Of a stretch of 64,000 nucleotides of DNA, positions 35,957-44,259 are shown piece after piece; position 1 is the stretch's first letter; each line of letters begins with the position of its first letter. Origin of the DNA: an uncultured Muribaculaceae bacterium (GTDB taxonomy: Bacteria > Bacteroidota > Bacteroidia > Bacteroidales > Muribaculaceae); assembly GCA_934661195.1 (NCBI GenBank), contig CAKUJD010000004.1:1-64000 (forward strand), given 5' to 3'. The position numbers and the translations under genes are program-made. The notes below the pieces were generated by a model, which was given only the letters and a program-made list of their open reading frames with translations, was not told the origin of the DNA and did no database searches.

Positions 35957-36310
35957 ATGAACACAACAAAATTTATCGTTGCAATCAGCATTTTGGCGTT
36001 TGCCCACTCGCTCACTTTTGCTGAGAAAAAAGAGGTCCAAGTAACAGAAAAAAGGCATAGGAACCATTCCGAAACCACTGCGCCTCCAACTGTGACTTAT
36101 GACGATGACGACGGCACTGTTAAGATCACAACCGACTCCACCCAAGTCGGTAGTGCTGTTACAGTAATCAACGAGTCGGGTGAAACCGAGCTGCAAGCAA
36201 ACACCTATTCAACGAAATCCGTTTTTCCACTTTTCCCCCTTGATGGAGAGACGCTGAAAATTTCAATTGTCACAACAAGTGGCAGCACATTTGAGGGGAC
36301 TATTTACTAA
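35957..36310 (+). CDS. Small secreted DUF3244-like protein
   Basis: A 117-residue precursor with a signal peptide (ISILAFAHSLTFA). The mature part is about 95 residues, beta-rich, with a run of acidic residues (TYDDDDGTVKITTD) and VNLS-free short strands ending TSGSTFEGTIY. This resembles DUF3244 family secreted proteins of Bacteroides, which adopt an Ig-like fold; the role is unknown. The start at 35957 is chosen because the open frame begins at 35933, upstream of the -7 element. It is the first gene of an AT-rich set with the 503-residue lipoprotein (28 bases downstream) and a beta-barrel protein. Confidence 0.6.
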   Translation: MNTTKFIVAISILAFAHSLTFAEKKEVQVTEKRHRNHSETTAPPTVTYDDDDGTVKITTDSTQVGSAVTVINESGETELQANTYSTKSVFPLFPLDGETLKISIVTTSGSTFEGTIY

Positions 36311-36338
36311 CTAATTCAACCCAAACAACTAAAAAAAG

Positions 36339-37850
36339 ATGAGCCTAAAAAAGACGTTTATCTTAGGGCTGACAATGTTGGCCATGGCATCATGCCAAGA
36401 CACCGAGTTCACGCCTGCTCCCGAAAAGCAGACAAGTAATGAAACCAACAGCATCAACAATGGCATTGGTTTGCTAAGTTTCAAATCCGCCGACGAGCTG
36501 AATGAAGCCATGCAAACCATGCATGCCGTTCAGCGAGTGCCGAAAGGCATGATTGATGTGCCCCTTGACACAGCCAGAGGCGATGACTTCAAAGACATAT
36601 TCACCCCTGTAGGCGAACTGAGGGAATATGCGCAAATCGACCCTATCATCGAACTTGAATTGGCCGCATCAAGGAACTACATCGAGGACTCTGGAATGTT
36701 TGATTCCACCCCTATATACGAAGCGTATGGTTACGACGATTTGGTTCCAGAGGACGACTTTGCCAAGTTGCTAAACGCACGTGGCGAGATAGAGGTAAAT
36801 GACACTGTATATAAGGTGTCGAAACAAGGAACATATTTCTTTCACGTGTCACTATATAAATACTTCACCAATCGGTATAAGGATTTAGAGTGCACCAATG
36901 GCACGAAAGTATCCGACAAAACCTATTTAGTAGACGATAACGGCATATACCGTTATGAAACCTTCGACTCAATCGATACGGTAGACGCAGAAGATTCCGT
37001 GTTGCCCGACACACTGGATGAGAACTTTAACATACCATTCACACCACCATTGAAAGCATCCTACTCCGAAGAGGTGCCGTGGGACAAACTTCCCACTTAT
37101 GATGCCGACGCTAAAACTATTATCGGCAAACTCTGGCAAAGCCTTTTTGGCCGCAACAAATCACAAACCTACAAAATTTCAAAAAACCGTAGGGTAAGAG
37201 GCAAATTCTACTTCTTCAACTATCGCGTGCACGAGTCAATAGGCGTGCAGGTGGAAATGCAAAAGAAGAACTGGGTTGGTTGGAGTGGAACTGTAGCCGA
37301 CAAGCTTACAATAAACTGGCACAATATCGTATTTGAAACAAAATATCCCTCACCAGTCCCCAGTGGTTACTATCAAAAGAATGCCATGGCTGTGTCGCCA
37401 GCAGAAGAACGTATGATGATTGGCTATACCGACAAGATTCCTGTGGTGTCCATTTTAGGATATGAGATAAGCGACAGCGAACTCAACTCACTGGTCAGCA
37501 AATCGGCAAGCGAGGTGTATTCATACCTGAAAGGTAAAATTGGCAAGCCAATACCGGGCAATGCAAGAGCCTATATGCTGTATGGGGAGAGAAGAATTGT
37601 TACCATCTTGCCTAATGGATATATTGACGGGAATCGCAAAAAAGAGATAGAGAAGAAGTTTTTTGACGATTGGAGGTTTGCTGTATCATTGAATTTAACT
37701 AACTTCGCAAGCAGTTGGAAATCATGGTTGAAATTCATGAATGGCCAGTCGATAAGCAATCCCAAACTTATTTGCGGTGAGGTGAGAGTTGCCGCTTCGC
37801 TCGATAACAAATGGGGTGGCATGAAAATAATCAAACAAGTAAAGAAATAA
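36339..37850 (+). CDS. Lipoprotein of unknown function
   Basis: A 503-residue precursor with lipobox LTMLAMASCQDTEF (acceptor Cys19). After a Thr/Glu/Asn-rich linker there is an extended region with no domain I recognise; visible landmarks are SFKSADELNEAMQTMH, YFFHVSLYKYFTNRYKDLEC, GKFYFFNYRVHESIGVQVEM and WRFAVSLNLTNFASSWKSWL. No repeats, catalytic motifs or further membrane segments were seen. It sits in the middle of a three-gene set (small secreted protein - lipoprotein - beta-barrel) with 28- and 12-base gaps, so the three products probably work together at the outer membrane. AT-rich compared with the chromosome. Confidence 0.65.
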   Translation: MSLKKTFILGLTMLAMASCQDTEFTPAPEKQTSNETNSINNGIGLLSFKSADELNEAMQTMHAVQRVPKGMIDVPLDTARGDDFKDIFTPVGELREYAQIDPIIELELAASRNYIEDSGMFDSTPIYEAYGYDDLVPEDDFAKLLNARGEIEVNDTVYKVSKQGTYFFHVSLYKYFTNRYKDLECTNGTKVSDKTYLVDDNGIYRYETFDSIDTVDAEDSVLPDTLDENFNIPFTPPLKASYSEEVPWDKLPTYDADAKTIIGKLWQSLFGRNKSQTYKISKNRRVRGKFYFFNYRVHESIGVQVEMQKKNWVGWSGTVADKLTINWHNIVFETKYPSPVPSGYYQKNAMAVSPAEERMMIGYTDKIPVVSILGYEISDSELNSLVSKSASEVYSYLKGKIGKPIPGNARAYMLYGERRIVTILPNGYIDGNRKKEIEKKFFDDWRFAVSLNLTNFASSWKSWLKFMNGQSISNPKLICGEVRVAASLDNKWGGMKIIKQVKK

Positions 37851-37862
37851 ACAACTGAAACG

Positions 37863-38462
37863 ATGAAAAAAAGGTTAGTAGCGACGACTGTCGCTGTGGC
37901 GGCTTTAGCTTGCACCGCACAAGCACAAGAAATGTATTACGGCGAGGGCGACCACCACGTGCAGATTGATGCCGGAATGGACATGTGCTATGGAATGCCT
38001 AAATTCAGAGATATGACATCGAAAGTGAAATTTGGCGTCTATGGCGAAGTGCGCTACCGCTTCTCGTCATGCCCCATTGATGTGGGCGCATACATTAGCC
38101 GTGATTTCACTTGCCGCGACTGGAATGGCAACCGCATTGACTTTTGCAACACCAACATAATGGTCACTGCCGACTATAACTATCGCATAAGCCGCTTCTT
38201 CACCGCATTTGGCGGTGTGGGAATTGGTGAAGTCACAGGCATGGACATTTCTGACAAGGATGCTGAAATAAAACTCGACGGGTTTGGCTACTCGGTGGCA
38301 CAGAGCGGGCCGAGCGCGAAGTTCGCGTTTATGCCGCGCGTGGGCATAACGGCATGGAATTTGCTGCGCCTCACTGTGGGCTACAAGGCGCAGGGCACCC
38401 TCAACAGCCACGCGTTTGTGTCGCTTGGCCTCACTCTGGGTCTGGGGCGCATAAAGCACTGA
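37863..38462 (+). CDS. Small outer-membrane beta-barrel protein
   Basis: A 199-residue precursor with signal peptide MKKRLVATTVAVAALACTAQAQ. The mature protein alternates hydrophobic and polar residues in about eight strands (KFGVYGEVRYRFSS, NIMVTADYNYRISRFFTAFGGVGIGE, LLRLTVGYKAQG) and ends with a barrel-like final strand AFVSLGLTLGLGRIKH. It fits an OmpA/OmpW-sized eight-stranded barrel. It follows the 503-residue lipoprotein gene by 12 bases and is the last gene before a strong terminator. The final about 170 bases return to GC-rich composition while the rest is AT-rich. Confidence 0.65.
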   Translation: MKKRLVATTVAVAALACTAQAQEMYYGEGDHHVQIDAGMDMCYGMPKFRDMTSKVKFGVYGEVRYRFSSCPIDVGAYISRDFTCRDWNGNRIDFCNTNIMVTADYNYRISRFFTAFGGVGIGEVTGMDISDKDAEIKLDGFGYSVAQSGPSAKFAFMPRVGITAWNLLRLTVGYKAQGTLNSHAFVSLGLTLGLGRIKH

Positions 38463-38486
38463 TGCACTCGGCAAACCACACGACAC

Positions 38487-38540
38487 AGCCGCACGGCCCG
38501 CACCGCAAGACGCTTGGCGCGGGCCGTGCGGCTCTTTTTT
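38487..38540 (+). terminator. Strong terminator closing the surface-protein operon
   Basis: Perfect 14-base arms (38487-38500 and 38520-38533, AGCCGCACGGCCCG and complement), a 19-base loop and six T at 38535-38540. Confidence 0.88.
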
Positions 38541-38583
38541 GCCATAATGGGCGGTAAATGCGGCGAGTGTGAAAAAAAATAAT

Positions 38584-38591
38584 TAAATTTG
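38584..38591 (+). promoter_or_regulatory. -7 element for trpS
   Basis: TAAATTTG matches TAnnTTTG. No good -33 is seen. It implies a leader of about 75 bases before the ATG at 38670. Confidence 0.4.
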
Positions 38592-38669
38592 TGAGTTAAT
38601 TAAGCCTCCTTTCGCCCAATGGGGCCAATGAGGCACTTATAAATATTTAAAACACTACACAGAATAATT

Positions 38670-39767
38670 ATGGGAAAAGTAATACTCACAGGCGACCGCC
38701 CCACCGGACGCCTTCACATTGGCCACTACGTGGGTTCGCTGCGCCGCCGGGTGGAGTTGCAGAACTCGGGTGAGTTCGACAAAATATTCATTATGATTGC
38801 CGACGCACAGGCGCTGACCGACAACGCCGACAACCCCGACAAAATACGCCAAAACATCATCGAGGTGGCCCTCGACTATCTGGCCGCGGGCCTCGACCCA
38901 GAGAAGAGCACCATCTTCATCCAGTCGCAGGTGCCCGAGCTGTGCGAACTGGCCTTCTACTACATGAACCTGGTGACGGTGTCGCGCCTGCAGCGCAACC
39001 CCACGGTGAAGACCGAGATACAAATGCGCAACTTCGAGACGAGCATCCCAGTAGGCTTCTTCACCTACCCCATAAGCCAGGCAAGCGACATCACCGCCTT
39101 CAAGGCCACCACGGTGCCCGCCGGCGAAGACCAGGAGCCCATGATTGAGCAGGCGCGCGAAATAGTGCGCCGCTTCAACGGCATATATGGCAACACGCTG
39201 GTTGAGCCCGAAATACTGCTGCCCGGCAACGCCGCCTGCATGCGTCTGCCCGGCACCGACGGCAAGGCCAAGATGAGCAAGTCGCTGGGCAACTGCATTT
39301 ATCTGAGCGACACTGCCGAGGAGGTGGCCAAGCGCGTGAAGACCATGTACACCGATCCCGACCACCTGCGTGTACAGGATCCGGGCAAGACCGAGGGCAA
39401 CTGCGTGTTTATCTACCTCGATGCATTCTGCCGCGACGAGCACTTTGCAAAATACTGGCCTGAATACCACAACCTTGAGGAGGTGAAGGCCCATTACCGC
39501 CGCGGCGGCCTGGGCGACGTGAAGGTGAAGAAGTTCCTCACCGCCGTGCTGCAAGAGGAGCTTGAGCCCATACGCCAGCGCCGCAAAGAGTTTGAAAAAG
39601 ACATTCCGGCCGTGTATGCCATGCTGCGCCGCGGCTGCGAGGAGGCCCGCGCCGTGGCCGCACAGACCCTTGAGGAGGTGCGCAAGGCCATGCGCATCAA
39701 CTATTTCGACGACGAGGCCCTCATCGCCGAGCAGGCGCGCCGCTTTGCCGAGCAGGCCGCCAAGTAG
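38670..39767 (+). CDS. trpS: Tryptophan-tRNA ligase
   Basis: Charges tRNA-Trp with tryptophan. The 365-residue protein is a class I synthetase with the HIGH signature ([12 protein letters not shown]) and KMSKS ([13 protein letters not shown]). Other family marks are [21 protein letters not shown] and GEDQEPMIE. Length is normal for the family and for Bacteroidota. No leader peptide or T-box is seen upstream. A 17-base hairpin follows. Confidence 0.96.
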   Translation: MGKVILTGDRPTGRLHIGHYVGSLRRRVELQNSGEFDKIFIMIADAQALTDNADNPDKIRQNIIEVALDYLAAGLDPEKSTIFIQSQVPELCELAFYYMNLVTVSRLQRNPTVKTEIQMRNFETSIPVGFFTYPISQASDITAFKATTVPAGEDQEPMIEQAREIVRRFNGIYGNTLVEPEILLPGNAACMRLPGTDGKAKMSKSLGNCIYLSDTAEEVAKRVKTMYTDPDHLRVQDPGKTEGNCVFIYLDAFCRDEHFAKYWPEYHNLEEVKAHYRRGGLGDVKVKKFLTAVLQEELEPIRQRRKEFEKDIPAVYAMLRRGCEEARAVAAQTLEEVRKAMRINYFDDEALIAEQARRFAEQAAK

Positions 39768-39788
39768 AGGCCTCAGCACAAGCACCAC

Positions 39789-39833
39789 AGCCGGGCCGCC
39801 CACTTCGAAGTGGGCGGCCCGGCTGCATTATTT
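39789..39833 (+). terminator. Terminator of trpS
   Basis: A 17-base perfect inverted repeat (39789-39805 and 39808-39824) with a two-base centre, followed by GCATTATTTA. As a stem it needs a loop of at least four bases, leaving about 16 pairs. The T-tail is weak. Confidence 0.75.
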
Positions 39834-39863
39834 ACTTGTTTTCAATAATAGCGGTCCGCGCGC

Positions 39864-39895
39864 TTTGCTGCAATTAATTATTTTTCATATCTTTG
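39864..39895 (+). promoter_or_regulatory. Consensus promoter of the secreted-protein gene at 40005
   Basis: TTTG (39864-39867), 20 bases, TATCTTTG (39888-39895): full match to the Bacteroidota consensus. The predicted transcript begins near 39900, where the hairpin GGGCGG/CCGCCC (39900-39905, 39912-39917) starts, so the mRNA would carry a 5'-terminal stem-loop and a leader of about 105 bases. Confidence 0.75.
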
Positions 39896-40004
39896 CACAG
39901 GGCGGCCCACTCCGCCCGCAAAAACCAACGAAGGAACTCTTAAACAGATTTTTTTCTCACATATTTTTATAATAACTTATTCACCCTAACACATTATCCC
40001 ATTT

Positions 40005-41072
40005 ATGAAAAAAAGTGTACTCTCACTCGCCGCGCTGGCCATCACAGCCATGGCTGCAAACGCAGCGGCCCCCTCAGCCACCGACCTGGCAAAGTATAAC
40101 ATCCGCATCGACTTCATCGGCGACTCCATCAACTATCCCACCACTGGCAAGACCACTGTGACCTATGCCACTGAGGGCAACACCGGCACCATCAACATTG
40201 CCGAGCCATCGGGGTTGGTGAACCTTAAGGCCAACGTCGACTGGACAGCCGGCACACTCACTATGGCGCCCCAAATGTGCGGTATGGACGAGGACACCTA
40301 CGACTACCTGATGATTGTGCCCGCCGCCGACAAGGCCAAGAACCCGACTGAAATCTATAGCTCGAAGATGGGCGGCACCGCCGGCGAGGCAGGCATCACC
40401 TTTGGCCCGTGGAACCTGATGCGCACCGACTTCTCGACCAACAAGGGCGTGGTGTACGCCAAAGACATCAACACCCGCATCGTGAAGGCCAACGCCACCG
40501 TGAAGCTGGGCCGCCTCACCGACGACAACGACGACTACACCTATGCCAAGGGCGAGGAGCTGGAGATGCCAGCCTTTGCCGAGCAAAACGGCAACCGCCT
40601 CACCGTGTATAACTTCGACGAGATGGGCGCATGCCTGGTGCTCGACCTCAACGGCACCACTTGCACAGCCAAGGGCAGCGAGGTGGTGTATCGCAAAAAC
40701 GCACGCCAGACCTACACCGCCGTGGCCCTCGACCCGTCGATCGTTGGCTCGGAGAGCGTGGTGCGCGCCAACGACCCCGACGTGGCCGGCACCATTGAGG
40801 GCAAAAAGGTGATAAAGCTTGGCTACTTCGGCCTGCTGCGCACCACCGGCACAGCCGACCGCGGCCTCTACTACAGCGCCACCATAACCCTCGACAACGA
40901 GCTCAACATCACCCCCACCGGCATCGACAGCAACGTGGCCGGCAAGCAGGTGGCATCGGAGACATACTACAACCTGGCCGGCATTGCATCGGCGCAGCCC
41001 TTCAGCGGCGTTAACGTGAAGGTGACCACCTACACCGACGGCTCCAAGAAGACCGAGAAACTGGTGCGCTAA
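40005..41072 (+). CDS. Secreted protein sharing its C-terminal tail with the GLUG protein
   Basis: A 355-residue precursor with signal peptide MKKSVLSLAALAITAMAANAAA. The body is predicted to be beta-rich; no enzymatic motif was recognised. The C-terminus reads ETYYNLAGIASAQPFSGVN followed by VKVTTYTDGSKKTEKLVR, closely matching the tail of the protein at 3624-7916 (VTTYTDGTR...KRL). This kind of tail resembles the sorting signals of cargo proteins handled by the type IX or related secretion systems (YNLxGQRV...pxxGlyI), though none is proven here. It has its own consensus promoter and a terminator, so it is expressed alone, probably strongly. Confidence 0.7.
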   Translation: MKKSVLSLAALAITAMAANAAAPSATDLAKYNIRIDFIGDSINYPTTGKTTVTYATEGNTGTINIAEPSGLVNLKANVDWTAGTLTMAPQMCGMDEDTYDYLMIVPAADKAKNPTEIYSSKMGGTAGEAGITFGPWNLMRTDFSTNKGVVYAKDINTRIVKANATVKLGRLTDDNDDYTYAKGEELEMPAFAEQNGNRLTVYNFDEMGACLVLDLNGTTCTAKGSEVVYRKNARQTYTAVALDPSIVGSESVVRANDPDVAGTIEGKKVIKLGYFGLLRTTGTADRGLYYSATITLDNELNITPTGIDSNVAGKQVASETYYNLAGIASAQPFSGVNVKVTTYTDGSKKTEKLVR

Positions 41073-41110
41073 GCGCCAGCAGCCTCACACGAGGCACAGC
41101 AGCACAAGGC

Positions 41111-41172
41111 AAGAGCCGCCACTGCACCGCACCATAGTTTGCGGGCATGGCGGCTCTTGCTGTGTATTTTTT
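41111..41172 (+). terminator. Terminator after the 355-residue secreted protein
   Basis: Perfect 11-base arms AAGAGCCGCCA (41111-41121) and TGGCGGCTCTT (41148-41158) with a large loop, followed by TGTGTATTTTTT. Confidence 0.65.
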
Positions 41173-41218
41173 GGCACTGCAGGTGGGCCCACAGGGTGGC
41201 CGTTACGGCAAAAAGCAG

Positions 41219-41226
41219 TAACTTTG
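41219..41226 (+). promoter_or_regulatory. -7 element for the LOG-family gene
   Basis: TAACTTTG matches TAnnTTTG. It overlaps the first ATG of the open frame (41224), which therefore cannot be the start and supports the ATG at 41251. No TTTG at -33. Confidence 0.5.
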
Positions 41227-41250
41227 CACCCGCAAAACGCACAAAAGGCA

Positions 41251-41853
41251 ATGGACAACGATAAAAGCAAACGAGTGGGCATATGCGTGTATGGCGCATC
41301 GAGCAGCCGCATTGCGGCCGCCTACACCGCCGCCGCACACCAGTTGGGCGCACTCATAGCCGCCAAGGGCTGGGACTGCATCAACGGCGCCGGCTCGCAC
41401 GGGCTGATGCGCGCCGCCACCGACGGCGCCCTCGAGGCCGGCGGCACCGCCACGGGCGTGATTCCGCAATTCATGGTGGACAACGGCTGGGCCTACAGCC
41501 GGCTCACACGCACCATAGTCACCACCGACATGCACCAGCGCAAGCGCACCATGGCCACCATGGCCAGCGCCTTTGTGGCCATGCCCGGCGGCTGCGGCAC
41601 CATCGAGGAGCTGATGGAGGTGTTCACCTGGATTCAGCTGGGCATCATCGACAGCGGCAAGCCGCTGGTGGTGCTCAACACCAATGGGTATTACAACCAC
41701 CTTATTGCTCAGGTGGAGCAGAGCGCGGCCGAGGGGTTCATGAAGCCCTCGCACCGCTCCCTGTGGCACATAGCAGCCACTCCGCAGCAGGCCATCGAGG
41801 CCATTGAGCGGGCCTTCGGGCAGGGGCCGCAGCCTGTGGAGTCGAAATACTGA
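41251..41853 (+). CDS. LOG-family nucleoside 5'-monophosphate phosphoribohydrolase
   Basis: A 200-residue protein of the LOG (lysine decarboxylase-like) family, which cleaves the base from nucleoside 5'-monophosphates. The family signature PGGCGTIEE (expected PGGxGTxxE) is clear, preceded by VYGASSS and GAGSHGLMRAATDGA and followed by TWIQLGIIDSGKPLVVLN. In bacteria the substrate is often AMP or an inosine/cytokinin-type nucleotide; which applies is not known. Start at 41251 because of the -7 element position. The DUF4271 gene follows after 63 bases. Confidence 0.9.
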   Translation: MDNDKSKRVGICVYGASSSRIAAAYTAAAHQLGALIAAKGWDCINGAGSHGLMRAATDGALEAGGTATGVIPQFMVDNGWAYSRLTRTIVTTDMHQRKRTMATMASAFVAMPGGCGTIEELMEVFTWIQLGIIDSGKPLVVLNTNGYYNHLIAQVEQSAAEGFMKPSHRSLWHIAATPQQAIEAIERAFGQGPQPVESKY

Positions 41854-41916
41854 CCCACACCGAGGCGCAGCAAGAAAAAACAGACAGGACGCAAAATAAA
41901 AAAGACTATCGCAACA

Positions 41917-42828
41917 ATGGCAAAAACTCACGCCACACACACAGCACTCGGCAGCCAGCAGGCAGCGCAGGCCCACCCCGACACCACAGCCAGGGCCGAC
42001 ACCGCGCGCGCCGACTCGGCAACAGCCAAGGCCTTCGCGCCGAAATACCTGAGCGGATTTCCCGACTCGGTGGGCAACGACACCACCGTGAGGCCATGCG
42101 CAAGCCTGCCAGTGGTGGCCACTCCGGCGCAGGGCGCCGTGGAGCAATACAGCAACTCTCCGCTGCACGACACCGGCTCGATGTGCCTGCTGATGGCCGC
42201 CATATTCTTCATTGCCATCAGCTACCGCACGGGCTACCGCTATCTTGAGAATTTCGCCCACAACATGTTTTCGGTGAAGCGCCGCGAGAATCTGTTTGAC
42301 GACCACACGGTGAACGACACCGCCATTATGAGCGCGCTGGTGGCCAACACCTGCATCATGGAGGGGCTGCTGCTGTTCTACGGCATCACAGCCGCGGTGC
42401 CAGGCATAGCCACAGCCATGCAGGCCAGGGTGTGGCTGTATGTGGGCGCGCTCACTGGCTGCACACTGGCGTTCTATGCCGTGCAGCTGCTGCTCTACAG
42501 CCTGCTGGGCTACGTGTTTGCCGACCGCACCGCCACCAAGCTGTGGGTGGCCGGCTACAACGCCACCCAGTCGCTGCTGGGCCTGGCACTGCTGCCCGTG
42601 GTGGTGGTCACGCTAGTGTATCCGGCCACCATAGGCACCACACTCACGGTGGCCGCAGTGCTGTATGTGTGCGCCCGTATAGTGTTCGTTAGTAAAGGGT
42701 TTAGGCTTTTTTTCAGCGATTTTCGGGCGAGTTTGTATTTTATTTTGTACCTTTGCAGTGTCGAAATTGTGCCCCCCGCCGCAATGCTCGCCGGCACGAT
42801 AAAAATGTGTGAATTATTACAGTCATAA
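41917..42828 (+). CDS. DUF4271 membrane protein
   Basis: A 303-residue protein that starts with about 80 mostly polar residues rich in Ala/Thr/Asp, followed by several membrane segments (LLMAAIFFIAISY; ALVANTCIMEGLLLFYGITA; LYVGALTGCTLAFYAVQLLLYSLLGYVFA; LLGLALLPVVVVTLVY; FILYLCSVEIVPPAAML). This is the DUF4271 family, which in Bacteroidota is habitually the gene before hemD, as here (15 bases apart). Function is not known. The last 130 bases are unusually AT-rich and contain a TACCTTTG (42748-42755), a possible internal start site for hemD. Confidence 0.85.
   Translation: MAKTHATHTALGSQQAAQAHPDTTARADTARADSATAKAFAPKYLSGFPDSVGNDTTVRPCASLPVVATPAQGAVEQYSNSPLHDTGSMCLLMAAIFFIAISYRTGYRYLENFAHNMFSVKRRENLFDDHTVNDTAIMSALVANTCIMEGLLLFYGITAAVPGIATAMQARVWLYVGALTGCTLAFYAVQLLLYSLLGYVFADRTATKLWVAGYNATQSLLGLALLPVVVVTLVYPATIGTTLTVAAVLYVCARIVFVSKGFRLFFSDFRASLYFILYLCSVEIVPPAAMLAGTIKMCELLQS
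42748..42755 (+). promoter_or_regulatory. -7-like element inside DUF4271, possibly for hemD
   Basis: TACCTTTG matches TAnnTTTG and lies 89 bases before the hemD start within an AT-rich stretch. The nearest TTTG (42732-42735) is only 12 bases upstream, so the -33 is poor. Confidence 0.35.
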
Positions 42829-42843
42829 AAACTTTATAATAGA

Positions 42844-43596
42844 GTGAAGATTAAGAAAATCCTGGTGTCGCAGCCAAAGCCGACATCTGAAAAATCTCCA
42901 TATTTCGACCTTGAAAAAAAGTATGGCGTGGAAGTGGTTTTCCGCCCGTTTATCAAAATCGAGGGTCTGACATCAAAGGAATTCCGCCAGTCAAAAGTTT
43001 CGATTAGCGACCACACCGCCGTGATATTCACGGCGCGCACGGCCATTGACCACTACTTCAGGCTGTGCAAGGAGCTGCGATTTGAGGTGCCCGACACTAT
43101 GAAGTATTTCTGCGTGAGCGAGACAGTGGCCCACTATCTGCAAAAATACATCGTGTATCGCAAGCGCAAGATATTCTATAGCGAAACTGGCAAAATCCAA
43201 GACCTGCTGCCGCTGCTCGACAAGCACAACAAGGAGAATTTCCTGTTCCCCATCAGCGATGTGCACGACAACAAGCAGGCCGTGATTGAGGCCCGCGGGC
43301 TCAACTGCACCGAGGCGGTGATGTATCGCACGGTGAGCAACAAATTCCAGCCCAGCGAGGAGTTTGACTTCGACATGCTCATCTTCTTCACCCCAGCAGG
43401 CATCAAGTCGCTCAAGGAGAGTTTCCCAGACTTTGTGCAGGGCGACATAGCCATTGGCGGCATGGGCACAAAGACGGTTGAAGAAATAAAGAAGGAGGGA
43501 CTGCGGCTCGACATCACCACATCGCCTCAGGCGCCGTCGATGGCCGCAGCCATCGACCAATACCTCAGCAAGGTGCAGCAAGAGCAAGAGGCATAA
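42844..43596 (+). CDS. hemD: Uroporphyrinogen-III synthase
   Basis: Cyclises hydroxymethylbilane with inversion of ring D in tetrapyrrole synthesis. The 250-residue product matches the Bacteroidota HemD type: ILVSQPKPTSEKSPYFDLEKKYG, AVIFTARTAIDHYF, LFPISDVHDNKQAVIEARG and MLIFFTPAGIKSLKESFP, FVQGDIAIGGMGTKTVEEI. HemD sequences vary strongly, so the call rests on this pattern and the DUF4271 neighbour. The start codon is GTG at 42844; the first residue is therefore not an AUG start. Transcription is convergent with the HxlR gene. Confidence 0.88.
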   Translation: MKIKKILVSQPKPTSEKSPYFDLEKKYGVEVVFRPFIKIEGLTSKEFRQSKVSISDHTAVIFTARTAIDHYFRLCKELRFEVPDTMKYFCVSETVAHYLQKYIVYRKRKIFYSETGKIQDLLPLLDKHNKENFLFPISDVHDNKQAVIEARGLNCTEAVMYRTVSNKFQPSEEFDFDMLIFFTPAGIKSLKESFPDFVQGDIAIGGMGTKTVEEIKKEGLRLDITTSPQAPSMAAAIDQYLSKVQQEQEA

Positions 43597-43619
43597 GGGG
43601 CCCCCACTGCCCAAAATAG

Positions 43620-43664
43620 CATAAAAGCCATTATTTGCCACACGGCGAGTAATGGCTTTCCTCT
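43620..43664. terminator. Bidirectional terminator between hemD and HxlR genes
   Basis: Arms AAAGCCATTA (43624-43633) and TAATGGCTTT (43650-43659) with T-rich flanks on both sides (CCTCTTTTCTC on plus; TTTTATGC on minus). It ends both convergent transcripts, although it slightly precedes the HxlR stop on one strand. Confidence 0.65.
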
Positions 43665-43668
43665 TTTC

Positions 43669-44037
43669 TCACTGCCGAACGCCGCTGCCGGCCCGGTCGC
43701 GCATGATGCCGGCCATGTGGCTTGCCGCCCAGCTGACAAGCTGCTCCACAAGCGGGATGAATGATATGGCCCTGTCGGTGAGCGAATATTCTACCCGCGG
43801 CGGCACCTCGGCATACACCTTGCGCGCCACGAAGCCGTCGCACTCAAGCGAGCGCAGGGTTGACGTGAGCACCTTCTGGGATATGTCGGGAATGCTCTTG
43901 TGCAGGGCATTGAAGCGCATGCTTCCCTTATTGCGCATTGTGTAGATAATCAGCAGCGACCACTTGCCGCAAATGTGCGCCAGCACATTGCGCACCGGGC
44001 AGTCTTGAAACACCGTATCGGTAATTTGGCTGTTCAT
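43669..44037 (-). CDS. HxlR-family transcriptional regulator
   Basis: A 122-residue winged-helix regulator. The N-terminal CPVRNVLAHICGKWSLLIIYTM is the HxlR signature, with the conserved Cys13 that serves as a redox or aldehyde sensor in several relatives. Then come FNALHKSIPDISQKVLTSTLR (recognition helix) and RVEYSLTDRAISFIPLVEQL. It is transcribed divergently from the cupin gene at 44260 across a 222-base gap, the usual arrangement for a local regulator and its target. The -7 element TACTTTTG lies at 44065-44072. Confidence 0.93.
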   Translation of the reverse strand: MNSQITDTVFQDCPVRNVLAHICGKWSLLIIYTMRNKGSMRFNALHKSIPDISQKVLTSTLRSLECDGFVARKVYAEVPPRVEYSLTDRAISFIPLVEQLVSWAASHMAGIMRDRAGSGVRQ

Positions 44038-44064
44038 AAATCACTTGTTTTCATCATTACTATA

Positions 44065-44072
44065 CAAAAGTA
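44065..44072 (-). promoter_or_regulatory. -7 element for the HxlR gene
   Basis: Minus strand TACTTTTG matches TAnnTTTG, 28 bases before the HxlR ATG. On the other side of the gap, TTACTTTG (44216-44223 region) is a near match for the cupin gene. The 222-base gap also contains the small palindrome AGGTAACCT, a possible operator half. Confidence 0.45.
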
Positions 44073-44259
44073 AGCAAGTTTCGCAAATTCAGCGCGCAAT
44101 GAAATGTTAAACTAATATAATCTTGGCTGCTCCAATGGACTGCAACTCAGCAATACTTACTTCAAGGTAACCTATTAACCCGCCTGTACCCTATTGCAAA
44201 AACGATGAAACATCAGTTACTTTGCAGCATCAAAGAAACAACTAAAACACAACTAAGCA

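Noticed and set aside
41203..42306. 367-residue minus-strand frame across the LOG gene and the following gap
   Set aside because: Mirror of GC-rich coding DNA; no signature.
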